NCBI GenBank assembly: GCA_016763395.1
Contig: JAESTW010000557.1
Span: forward strand, 1-6,463
Source of the DNA: Kofleriaceae bacterium
Lineage (GTDB): Bacteria > Myxococcota_A > Polyangia > Haliangiales > Haliangiaceae
Direction of reading: 5' to 3'
DNA length: 6,463 nucleotides
Shown here: positions 1 to 5,646 of the stretch, piece after piece
How the letters are laid out: every line of letters begins with the position of its first letter
Position numbering within the stretch: position 1 is the stretch's first letter
Notes under the pieces: model-generated
What the model was told of the DNA's origin: nothing
Databases searched by the model: none
The model's input: the letters and a program-made list of their open reading frames with translations, nothing else
Made by a program: the position numbers and the translations under genes

Positions 1-231
1 CGCCAGGGCTTTCTAGTTTTTACCAGTGATGGTGGAATGATAGCTGGGCTTGCATCGACAAAACCGGACCCAGGTTCTTTATTGAGAAGCCTTGCGAAAA
101 CAGTTGGGGCGACTCATGGCACCGTTGTGCTGGAAGAACGACCACCATGTACGCTTTCTGAGTTCAGGAAGAAGTGTGAGACTTCCCCAGCGACTCGCAT
201 TGTCAATAGTAGGTTTTATTCTGAGGATTAG
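1..231 (+). CDS. Possible 3' end of an unrecognised gene (5' partial)
   Basis: Frame 1 is open from the first base of the window to a TAG at 229-231, giving 76 residues with no start needed. The first residues read RQGFLVFTSDGGMIAG and the C-terminus reads TRIVNSRFYSED. An internal ATG at 37 exists, but the open frame continues upstream of it, so the sequence looks more like the tail of a longer protein. I recognise no family, catalytic motif or membrane segment. A 76-codon open frame is only modest evidence at this base composition, and a longer but unconvincing open frame (79-609) lies on the opposite strand. The next recognisable coding material is the Uma2 relic on the same strand, so this tail could also belong to a decayed region. 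I hold this call weakly. Confidence 0.35.
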   Translation, partial: RQGFLVFTSDGGMIAGLASTKPDPGSLLRSLAKTVGATHGTVVLEERPPCTLSEFRKKCETSPATRIVNSRFYSED

Positions 232-289
232 ACTCGCGTGTCTGTCGTAAAACGCACTGGCGATATCGGCAATAAGGACAAGGCAATGT

Positions 290-539
290 ATGGCGCAAAG
301 CTCAGTACTGCAAATCGACGTCGGCTCTAGCAAAGTAAAAACTGGCCCCAATCTACGAAATGGCTCAGGCGTCAGGTGGCTAGTCGATCCAATTGCACAG
401 ACTCTCGAGGTGTCGCGACTCGAAGGCGCCAGCGGGCTGCTAGCGGCGAGCTTTGGCGGCTCCAGCGCAGTGGGCCGAGCCATTTGATGCCATTGAGTTA
501 GAGCTCGGCGCACTGTGGCCGGGGTCCTCGGAGGAGTAG
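290..539 (+). pseudogene. Frameshifted remnant of a Uma2-family (DUF820) endonuclease
   Basis: Two adjacent segments in different frames together match the C-terminal part of Uma2-family proteins, which have a restriction-endonuclease-like fold. Frame 2 encodes GVRWLVDPIAQTLEVSRLEG (about 368-427), matching the typical GVxxxWLVDPxxRTLEVxRLEG strand. The frame then ends at TGA 485-487. Shifted by one base, frame 3 encodes AEPFDAIELELGALW (474-518), the usual family ending, and runs to TAG at 537-539. A further fragment, APIYE (frame 3, 345-359), may be the normal PIYA element that precedes GV, implying a second frameshift. The N-terminal half, with the rest of the PD-(D/E)xK-type site, is not recognisable upstream. 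No single frame gives a functional protein, so this is a decayed gene. The family assignment comes from remembered motif patterns, not a database search. Confidence 0.62.
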
Positions 540-557
540 CCTTTGGACTACAAACGC

Positions 558-589
558 AGCCCGCAACCCAGACAGCCCGCAACCCAGAC
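558..589 (+). repeat. Perfect 16-bp tandem duplication
   Basis: The unit AGCCCGCAACCCAGAC occurs twice head to tail (558-573 and 574-589) and is followed by AG, the first two bases of a third copy. It lies in the noncoding spacer between the Uma2 relic and the RNase Y-like gene. Two copies fit a recent slippage or short duplication event, and nothing indicates function. Confidence 0.9.
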
Positions 590-629
590 AGTGCCATCCA
601 ATTGACCACCCAAGCCCCAGCGAAGCTGC

Positions 630-635
630 TATGCT
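630..635 (+). promoter_or_regulatory. Candidate -10 element for a leaderless transcript
   Basis: TATGCT resembles the sigma-70 -10 hexamer (four of six consensus bases) and would place transcription initiation at about 641-643, on the ATG at 642. The absence of a ribosome-binding site is consistent with leaderless translation. No -35 box is present at the usual spacing, so this is a weak candidate. Confidence 0.2.
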
Positions 636-641
636 CAGCCT

Positions 642-2216
642 ATGGCTGGTATCGAAATAGTAATCGCGTCGGGCGCTGTGGGCATGAGCTGCGGCGTTGG
701 CGTTGCGCTCTCGATGGCAAAGAAAACGCTTCGCGAGACCATTGCAGCAGCCAAGTCTGAAGCTAGGTCCGCGGTAAAGGGCGCGCGCTTGGACGCTTCA
801 CTAGTGCAAAAGTCGGCGGAGAGCGAAGCCCGTGAAAACGCGCTACAAGCGGCCGAAAGCGCCGACGAAGCGCAGGAGCGAGATCGGGAGGCCTTGCAAG
901 TCGACGAGGACGCTCTTGTTGTCCGAGAAGACGAGCTGGAAACAAGACGAGATGCACTCGACGATCGCAAAGAGGAAATTCGCGATCGCGAGGCCGGTGT
1001 AAAGCAGCAGCGCGACAGGGCAAGAAGTTACTGGAAGAATACCGATGACGTCCGAGGCGATTTAGTGGTGCGTTTGGAACAACTCGGAGCTACCACTGGG
1101 GATGAAGTTGTTGCCCTGATGCGCACTCGCTGGGTCGAAGAGGCACATCGAGAAGCGGCACAGCACATCCGTAATATTGAGCAAAGCGCCGGCAGCAGTG
1201 AACATGCCAGAGAGGCAAATCGCCTCATGTCCGTTGCAGTTTCGCGCTACCAAAATCATTTTTTGACGGTTCGCAGTATCTCGAATATCCCGCTGGAACG
1301 CGGCGTGCGTGGACTACTTTTGGCGGATGATAGCCGACTGCTGGACGTTGTTGCAGCCGCGGCCAATACCAAGCTCAACATGCACGAGAGTGAAGACTCG
1401 CTCAGGCTTGAGGGGCTCGACGGCGTTGGACGAGAAGTGGCGAGACGGGCGCTGAAGGCACTGGGCAAAAAGCCCAAGGCATTGATGGCGGCCAAGGAGG
1501 ACCCTGCGAAATGGGTTCAGCAGATTCGCGAACGTCTGGATGGGGAAATTGAGCGTCTCGGAAAAAAGGCATTCAAAGTTCTCAAGGTAAAGATCGCCGA
1601 CCCAGAAATCGTCACCTTGGTTGGACAGCTAAACTACCGGACAAGTTATACGCAGAATCAATGGCTGCACGCGGTTGAAGCGGCCTTTTTGGCTGGTATG
1701 ATGGCCGAAGAGCTAGGGCTAGACATGGCGCTGGCTAGACGCGCAACCTTGATGCACGACATTGGCAAAGCTCTTACGCACAAGATCGAAGGTTCCCATG
1801 CCGTAATTGGCGCCGATATCGCCCGGCGTGTCGGGGAAGATGAGATTGTGGCAAATGCAATCGGTTCCCATCACGCCGATGAACCGGCCAACTCTCCCTA
1901 TGCATATTTGGTTGCCGCTGCAGACGCCATGAGCGGAGCGCGGCCTGGAGCTCGGCGAGAACAAACTGAAGGTTTCTCTACACGGCTTGAAGATCTTGAG
2001 CGGCTGGGCGGTCGCTACAAAGGCGTTGATTACTGCGCGGCAGTACACGGTGGCCGAGAATTGCGAGTCTATGTACACGACAGCCAAGTGAGCGACTTGG
2101 CAGCAGTCGAAATGTCTTCAGAAATGGCCGCGCAAATCTCGGAAGAACTAACCTTCCCCGGACAGGTCAAGGTCACTGTGATTCGCTCGTCCGAGTCGGT
2201 TGCGGTGGCGTACTAG
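642..2216 (+). CDS. rny: RNase Y-like membrane-anchored HD-domain ribonuclease with degenerate KH domain
   Basis: RNase Y is an endoribonuclease that starts mRNA turnover at the inner membrane. The 524 residues match the usual length (about 520). Residues 3-25 form a hydrophobic anchor, which supports the ATG at 642. Residues 26-130 are a charged Ala/Glu/Arg-rich coiled coil. Residues 140-225 follow the family pattern, with LEQLGATTGDEV in place of the LERISGLTxEEA-type element. Residues 211-271 align with the KH domain, but the GREG RNA-binding loop is replaced by LLADDS (226-231). The HD domain (about 335-435) is intact: H343, H372-D373, EGSH ending at H386, H410-H411, and D428 in AAADAMSGARPGAR. 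The C-terminus (EELTFPGQVKVTVIR) also matches the family. I infer that the nuclease is catalytically competent but binds RNA differently. It may be a diverged orthologue or a paralogue of a standard rny elsewhere. No ribosome-binding site is visible. Confidence 0.9.
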   Translation: MAGIEIVIASGAVGMSCGVGVALSMAKKTLRETIAAAKSEARSAVKGARLDASLVQKSAESEARENALQAAESADEAQERDREALQVDEDALVVREDELETRRDALDDRKEEIRDREAGVKQQRDRARSYWKNTDDVRGDLVVRLEQLGATTGDEVVALMRTRWVEEAHREAAQHIRNIEQSAGSSEHAREANRLMSVAVSRYQNHFLTVRSISNIPLERGVRGLLLADDSRLLDVVAAAANTKLNMHESEDSLRLEGLDGVGREVARRALKALGKKPKALMAAKEDPAKWVQQIRERLDGEIERLGKKAFKVLKVKIADPEIVTLVGQLNYRTSYTQNQWLHAVEAAFLAGMMAEELGLDMALARRATLMHDIGKALTHKIEGSHAVIGADIARRVGEDEIVANAIGSHHADEPANSPYAYLVAAADAMSGARPGARREQTEGFSTRLEDLERLGGRYKGVDYCAAVHGGRELRVYVHDSQVSDLAAVEMSSEMAAQISEELTFPGQVKVTVIRSSESVAVAY

Positions 2217-2241
2217 CGGTCCATCACCGATCCCAAATAGG
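2217..2241. other. Short convergent intergenic gap
   Basis: Only 25 bp separate the two converging stop codons. The sole fold I see is a 4-bp stem, CGGT-CCATC-ACCG (2217-2229), with no T tract, so I do not call a terminator. Transcripts from the two genes may overlap at their 3' ends. Confidence 0.4.
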
Positions 2242-3147
2242 CTATAGCGCTGGTACTAAGTTCACAAACTGGCGGCGCTGCAGACGAAACTCAATACAGC
2301 CGATGGAGGTGTCAGCGGCGGCGAAACGCACATGTTCGATGCCTTGAAATTCTAGGCCGGTGATAACTGCCAAGGGTTGCAACATTGGTCCATCAACATG
2401 CAGGGCTTCTGCGCTGGAGCCAACCGCACATTCTGTGAAGATAGGTCCGGATGCGTGGTGGTTGAGCGGGATATGGGTGAAGACAGAGGTCGACAGTTGT
2501 GGGTCTTTCCAGGTGATATCCACTGCCTGCGGGGTTGATGAGGAGCCTGTGATAGTGCCCGTTACGGAGGCTAAATCGTCTGGGACAGCAAGCTCTGTGA
2601 GAGTGATGGTCTGGCCGAGGCCTGTGAGTTTCATCGACAGCATTGCACCAGTTAGAGTGATTTCGCCATATGTCGTACCCAGCATCGGGTCGAGTATAAA
2701 GCTCTGCTCCTCGCCGCCAGAGCGCAAAACTAGCTTGCCATCGCTGGCCGGGCGCGGCTCGGGGGTGCAGACTCCATTCATCTGGCAAATCTCACCGACA
2801 CTGCAGGGAGAGCAAGGCGCCGTTGGCGTGAATTTGTGAAAGTCGCAAGATGCGTCGGACAGAAATGCGTCGCCGTAAAGAGGTGATGCTTTGTCGGACA
2901 ATGTTGCCCACACATCTCGCCGGGCTCCGGACCCGGACACCACGATAAGTCCTGCGCGATTGCCCGGGGTGCAGCGCTCTCCAATTGTCGCTGCAATTTC
3001 GGAATCTGGAATGCGTGCGTCCGGCACCTTTGCATCTACCTGGGCTGTAGTAGCATCGGTGATTGTGTCGTTGGCGTTGTCGTCAGAGCACGCGCCACTG
3101 CTAAGTAAGGCGAGAACCAGCAACGGTTTGAATTTGGCTTGGGGCAT
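2242..3147 (-). CDS. Predicted secreted lipoprotein with cysteine cluster, function unknown
   Basis: The 301-residue protein begins with a signal peptide: Lys5 and Lys7, a hydrophobic core (PLLVLALL), then SSGAC with Cys20 as the likely lipidated residue. The lipobox is slightly atypical, with Ser rather than Leu at -3. Residues 21-52 form an Asp/Thr/Ala-rich linker of the kind that separates lipid from folded domain. A cysteine cluster follows: C101, C112-x2-C115, C121 and C127 (CSPCSVGEIC...GVC). C59, C240 and C284 add to it, giving eight non-lipid cysteines, an even number compatible with disulfides. The part after residue 137 is rich in short beta-type Thr/Gly/Val segments. No enzyme motif is recognised. 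After lipidation it should sit in the inner or outer membrane facing the periplasm or surface. It is transcribed alone on this strand, and no Shine-Dalgarno sequence precedes the ATG at 3147. Confidence 0.8.
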   Translation of the reverse strand: MPQAKFKPLLVLALLSSGACSDDNANDTITDATTAQVDAKVPDARIPDSEIAATIGERCTPGNRAGLIVVSGSGARRDVWATLSDKASPLYGDAFLSDASCDFHKFTPTAPCSPCSVGEICQMNGVCTPEPRPASDGKLVLRSGGEEQSFILDPMLGTTYGEITLTGAMLSMKLTGLGQTITLTELAVPDDLASVTGTITGSSSTPQAVDITWKDPQLSTSVFTHIPLNHHASGPIFTECAVGSSAEALHVDGPMLQPLAVITGLEFQGIEHVRFAAADTSIGCIEFRLQRRQFVNLVPAL

Positions 3148-3216
3148 GACTGCACAGTATCAACTTGAAGGCAACGCAGACTATGGCCCTGAGCACATTC
3201 GCGCCGGCATCGACGT

Positions 3217-3245
3217 TAGTAGCTTCTCTGCTACTATTCTTTCTT
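3217..3245 (+). promoter_or_regulatory. Perfect 7-bp-stem hairpin with T-rich 3' flank in divergent intergenic region
   Basis: TAGTAGC (3217-3223) and GCTACTA (3230-3236) are exact reverse complements around a 6-nt loop, and TTCTTTCTT follows at 3237-3245. On the + strand this resembles an intrinsic terminator, but no + strand gene ends just upstream. It could be an attenuator in the leader of the small membrane-protein gene, a terminator blocking antisense read-through, or an operator between the divergent genes. The stem has only three G-C pairs, so it would be a weak terminator. Confidence 0.35.
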
Positions 3246-3319
3246 GAATAACGAATCTACTGCTGCGCTGTCCCGCTCTAGGAAGGGCGGGCTTCGTATA
3301 AGGGCTCGTAGGCTGCCTA

Positions 3320-3688
3320 TTGCTACTTCCTGGATTGTATCTGGCAACGAGAATCGGGTGGGATCGCCAGAGCGGGGATACACAAATTGCGGTCGTTGTT
3401 GCAGCAACTATCTTGATTGGTGGAATTCTTAGTATTGTAGGATTGGTGTCAATACTAGGTTTCCGGCGATTGGGTCTGTGGAATTCAGCTGCCGTCGAGG
3501 ATGAAATAGACGAACAGGCATTGGCAAAGAGCTTGTCACAGCTTCTTCCAGAGAACGACCCAGTTCCTGAAAAAGTAGACCCAGAAATGCTTCGCATTCA
3601 GATGCGGAGAGCCGGACTTCGTGCTCGGCGCCCTGGAGAAGCTGACAAGCCGAAACCCAGTTCAAACTATACTGGTAGAGGCATGTAG
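3320..3688 (+). CDS. Small two-helix membrane protein, function unknown; start uncertain
   Basis: From the TTG at 3320 the product is 122 residues. Residues 22-47 (AVVVAATILIGG...VSILGF) are a clear membrane helix followed by FRRLG, positive charges that suggest a cytoplasmic C-terminal side. Residues 57-82 are acidic. The tail from about residue 83 is Arg/Lys/Pro-rich and ends in GRGM. A first hydrophobic segment is cut short by the TTG: the same frame upstream, from 3302, reads GLVGCLLLLPGLYLA, but it follows a TAA at 3299-3301 and offers no ATG, GTG or TTG before 3320. In frame 1, the TTG at 3244 opens a peptide ending RSRKGGLRI just before that stop, so the real N-terminus may lie across a frame break. 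No ribosome-binding site is obvious and no family is recognised. Confidence 0.55.
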   Translation: MLLPGLYLATRIGWDRQSGDTQIAVVVAATILIGGILSIVGLVSILGFRRLGLWNSAAVEDEIDEQALAKSLSQLLPENDPVPEKVDPEMLRIQMRRAGLRARRPGEADKPKPSSNYTGRGM

Positions 3689-3963
3689 GGCGGCTGAAGT
3701 GGATGCTGAGGTAGGCAAATAGTGCCGAGATTCCCTGGAATCTTCGATCTTGCAGCTGATCGGGCCCAGGTAAAAAGCTACGCTGTAGCAGTCTGGATTG
3801 TGGGCAATAGCAGGTCTTGGAGGAAGAAGGCAGAGCCCAGCAATTCGACCTCTTGGCCGAGCTTCGCAATGTGGATTCCGCGCCGTTGCCACATGGCGAT
3901 CGAGATAGCCCCAAGCATGAGCAAGACGCAAGGGTGAAAGGGTAGCTTAGGGGCTGAGTTCGT
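3689..3963. other. 275-bp spacer with no convincing gene
   Basis: No open frame here has family motifs. The + strand is broken by frequent stops, except for a short unconvincing frame at 3722-3937. The minus strand has a 46-codon frame (3778-3918) with a short hydrophobic start followed by a charged stretch, but no ribosome-binding site. A dyad lies at 3728-3743. The promoter of the desulfurase cluster is expected in this stretch, but I see no good paired -35/-10 hexamers. AGGGG at 3949-3953 is a plausible ribosome-binding site for the downstream gene. Confidence 0.5.
3728..3743. repeat. Short dyad (7-bp arms, 2-bp centre)
   Basis: AGATTCC and GGAATCT are exact inverted repeats separated by CT, the size of a transcription-factor operator. 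It lies about 220 bp upstream of the cysteine desulfurase. It does not resemble the IscR type 1 or type 2 sites that I know. Dyads of this length occur by chance in several kilobases, so functional significance is unproven. Confidence 0.3.
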
Positions 3964-5145
3964 TTGACAGTGGCCAGCAATGGCGAGCAGAGTTTGCCTG
4001 TGCCCCAGATTTACCTCGACAACCAGGCCACGACACGCTGCGATCCGAGAGTGCTCAAGGCGATGCTGCCGTACTTTTCTGAGCACTACGGAAACGCGGC
4101 TTCTTCGAGTCATCGCTTCGGCTGGACGGCGGAGGCTGCGGTTGAACTGGCACGAGAGCAAGTAGCGCACGCGATCGGCGCCAATACCAACGAGATCGTC
4201 TTTTGCTCAGGCGCTACCGAGGCTAACAATCTGGCAATTGCGGGCGCAGCGCAGGCGTATCAAGCCAGAGGGAAGCACATTGTGGTGGCGGCGACAGAGC
4301 ACCTCTCGGTTCTTGATTGCGCCAGTGCACTTGAGCAGCAAGGCTTCAGTTTGAGTGTTCTCCCGGTTCTGAAAAGCGGGGCGATCGACCCTCGTGTTTT
4401 GCGTGATGCACTGCGTGAGGACACAACTCTCGTCAGCCTGATGTTGGCCAACAACGAAATTGGACGAGTGCAAGACATCGCCGGGCTCAGCGCGCTTGTA
4501 CACGAGTTTAACCCGAAGATTATCTTTCACAGTGACGCGGCGCAGGCCCTAGGTAAAATCCCAGTAGACGTGAAAACGCTAGGGGCCGATCTGATAAGCC
4601 TTTCTGCCCACAAGATATACGGCCCCAAAGGGGTGGGGGCTCTGTGGCGAAGACGGCGGCCACGCTTGGTATTGCAACCTGGTATTGTGGGCGGCGGCCA
4701 CGAGTGGGGGCTACGCTCGGGGACCTTGCCGGTGCCGCTCTTGGTCGGCTTCGGACTCGCGGCGCAACTTGCCACAGATAAACTCTCAGAGGAGAATGAA
4801 CGACTCCGCAACCTGTCCGAACTCTTGTTGCGTCGCCTGCAGGATGCGCTGCCTGGCGTGAAGCTCAACGGCAGTCTCGAGCACAGGTTGCCGGGTAACC
4901 TCAATCTGGCAATCGCGGGCATCAGCGCTGATACTTTACTTAGCGATTTACCCGAGTTGGCACTCTCCACTGGATCGGCATGTAGCTCTGCGGCCGGCAA
5001 GGCCTCCCACGTGTTGGCCGCGATCGTAGATTCGGCTCGAGCCAGATCTTCATTGCGCATTGGGCTTGGACGTTTTTCGACGCAACAAGAGGTGGAAGAA
5101 GCGACTGGCTACATCGTACGCGCGGTCAAAGCATTGCGCGCTTGA
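3964..5145 (+). CDS. Cysteine desulfurase, class V aminotransferase family, group I (IscS/NifS-like)
   Basis: This PLP enzyme converts cysteine to alanine and holds the sulfur as a persulfide for Fe-S cluster or thio-cofactor synthesis. Landmarks in the 393-residue model are IYLDNQATT (16-24), GNAASSSHRFG (43-53), SGATEANNLAI (82-92), and TEH with PLP-stacking H113. HSDAAQ (189-194) carries D191 and Q194, and SAHKIYGPKG carries the Schiff-base lysine K217. GGGHEWGLRSGT (243-254) follows, and STGSACSSA contains the catalytic C340. The SGSAC context assigns it to group I. It ends shortly after the LGRF element (368-371) and lacks the roughly 20-residue C-terminal tail with which E. coli IscS contacts IscU. 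The start is uncertain: TTG 3964 has AGGGG ten bases upstream, GTG 3970 is possible, and GTG 4000 sits closest to the conserved IYLD motif. It heads a likely operon with a thioesterase and an SspB-domain gene, with no Isc or Suf partner in view. Confidence 0.93.
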   Translation: MTVASNGEQSLPVPQIYLDNQATTRCDPRVLKAMLPYFSEHYGNAASSSHRFGWTAEAAVELAREQVAHAIGANTNEIVFCSGATEANNLAIAGAAQAYQARGKHIVVAATEHLSVLDCASALEQQGFSLSVLPVLKSGAIDPRVLRDALREDTTLVSLMLANNEIGRVQDIAGLSALVHEFNPKIIFHSDAAQALGKIPVDVKTLGADLISLSAHKIYGPKGVGALWRRRRPRLVLQPGIVGGGHEWGLRSGTLPVPLLVGFGLAAQLATDKLSEENERLRNLSELLLRRLQDALPGVKLNGSLEHRLPGNLNLAIAGISADTLLSDLPELALSTGSACSSAAGKASHVLAAIVDSARARSSLRIGLGRFSTQQEVEEATGYIVRAVKALRA

Positions 5146-5177
5146 CAGTGGCTGGGCTTGTCGCCTACTCAGGGCCA

Positions 5178-5627
5178 ATGCCAGCCTTTCGCTTTCCTTT
5201 TGTTGTTCGCTTCGCCGACGTAGATCACGCGGGCATCGTCTACTACCCGGTATTTTTCGATTATTTTCACATCGCCTTCGAAGAACTCTTTCGCCAGCGA
5301 ATCGGGGCCGCTGCCTACTTGAAATTGCTCGATCAGGACAAAATTGGGTTTCCTGCCGTTCGAGCAGAGTGTGATTACAAGTCACCACTGCGCTTTGCCG
5401 ACGCTGCCGAGACCGAGATCACTCTGAAACGCATGGGATCCAAGAGCGTAAGTTTGGCCTATTCAGTCACCAAAGTAGAAGGCGAATCGCGGACTCTGTG
5501 TGCATCAGGTAGCGTTATCTGCGCCGTAACTGACTTGCGGGCCTTTCGCGCCATAAAGATACCCGAAGAGCTGCGGCTATTGTTCCTTGAACTCTCAGAA
5601 TCCTCTGGGTTAAAAGGGGAAGGGTGA
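5178..5627 (+). CDS. Acyl-CoA thioesterase, hotdog fold, 4HBT/YbgC-like
   Basis: From the ATG at 5178 the product is 149 residues, the normal length for this family of cytoplasmic thioesterases that hydrolyse acyl-CoA or acyl-ACP thioesters. The signature RFADVDHAGIVYYPVFFDYF (residues 11-30) contains the 4HBT motif DxxAGIVYY, with the catalytic aspartate at residue 16. The central helix follows (HIAFEELFR), then the strand region VRAECDYKSPLRFAD typical of the family. The same frame extends upstream to TTG 5142, whose TTGA overlaps the desulfurase stop codon. That would add 12 residues (MTVAGLVAYSGP) and imply translational coupling. I prefer ATG 5178 because family members normally start about ten residues before the signature. 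AGGG at 5171-5174 is a close, weak ribosome-binding site. The substrate cannot be told from the sequence. Confidence 0.9.
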   Translation: MPAFRFPFVVRFADVDHAGIVYYPVFFDYFHIAFEELFRQRIGAAAYLKLLDQDKIGFPAVRAECDYKSPLRFADAAETEITLKRMGSKSVSLAYSVTKVEGESRTLCASGSVICAVTDLRAFRAIKIPEELRLLFLELSESSGLKGEG

Positions 5628-5633
5628 GCACCC

Positions 5634-5640
5634 GAGGAAA
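5634..5640 (+). promoter_or_regulatory. Ribosome-binding site fixing the SspB-domain gene start
   Basis: GAGGAAA lies six bases before the ATG at 5647. It is the clearest Shine-Dalgarno sequence in the window. No in-frame start exists between it and the upstream in-frame TAA (5611-5613), so the start is well determined. Confidence 0.7.
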
Positions 5641-5646
5641 TCCGTC

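Larger units (their letters stand above)
540..641. other. Noncoding spacer upstream of the RNase Y-like gene
   Basis: This 102-bp stretch has no open frame with family features. It contains the 16-bp tandem duplication, a TTGACC hexamer at 602-607 and a TATGCT hexamer at 630-635. The two hexamers are 22 bp apart, too far for a normal sigma-70 promoter. TATGCT alone sits about 6 bp before the ATG at 642. There is no Shine-Dalgarno sequence in the 15 bases before that ATG. Confidence 0.5.

Noticed and set aside
79..609. 176-codon open frame on the minus strand
   Set aside because: It runs antisense to the Uma2 relic and the partial upstream frame, its product has no recognisable motif, and its Pro/Ser/Arg-rich composition is typical of a shadow frame.
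602..635. TTGACC and TATGCT as a sigma-70 promoter pair
   Set aside because: The 22-bp spacing is too long for a normal -35/-10 pair. Only the -10-like hexamer was kept, at low confidence.
515..760. 81-codon open frame on the plus strand overlapping the RNase Y-like start
   Set aside because: It includes the tandem duplication and runs into the well-supported rny frame in another phase. There is no family resemblance.
2217..2229. CGGT-CCATC-ACCG as a terminator between convergent genes
   Set aside because: The stem is only 4 bp and no T tract follows on either strand.
3429..3980. 183-codon open frame on the minus strand
   Set aside because: It covers the antisense of the small membrane protein and the spacer, with Ser/Leu/Cys-rich low-information sequence and no motif or ribosome-binding site.
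4654..4702. Repeated 11-mer CGGCGGCCACG (4654-4664 and 4692-4702) with nearby repeated TGGTATTG
   Set aside because: Both copies lie inside the desulfurase reading frame and are explained by similar codons for Arg/Pro and Gly/His stretches. No array or element structure is present.
4527..5060. 177-codon open frame on the minus strand
   Set aside because: It lies wholly antisense to the conserved catalytic part of the cysteine desulfurase, so it is a shadow of that gene.
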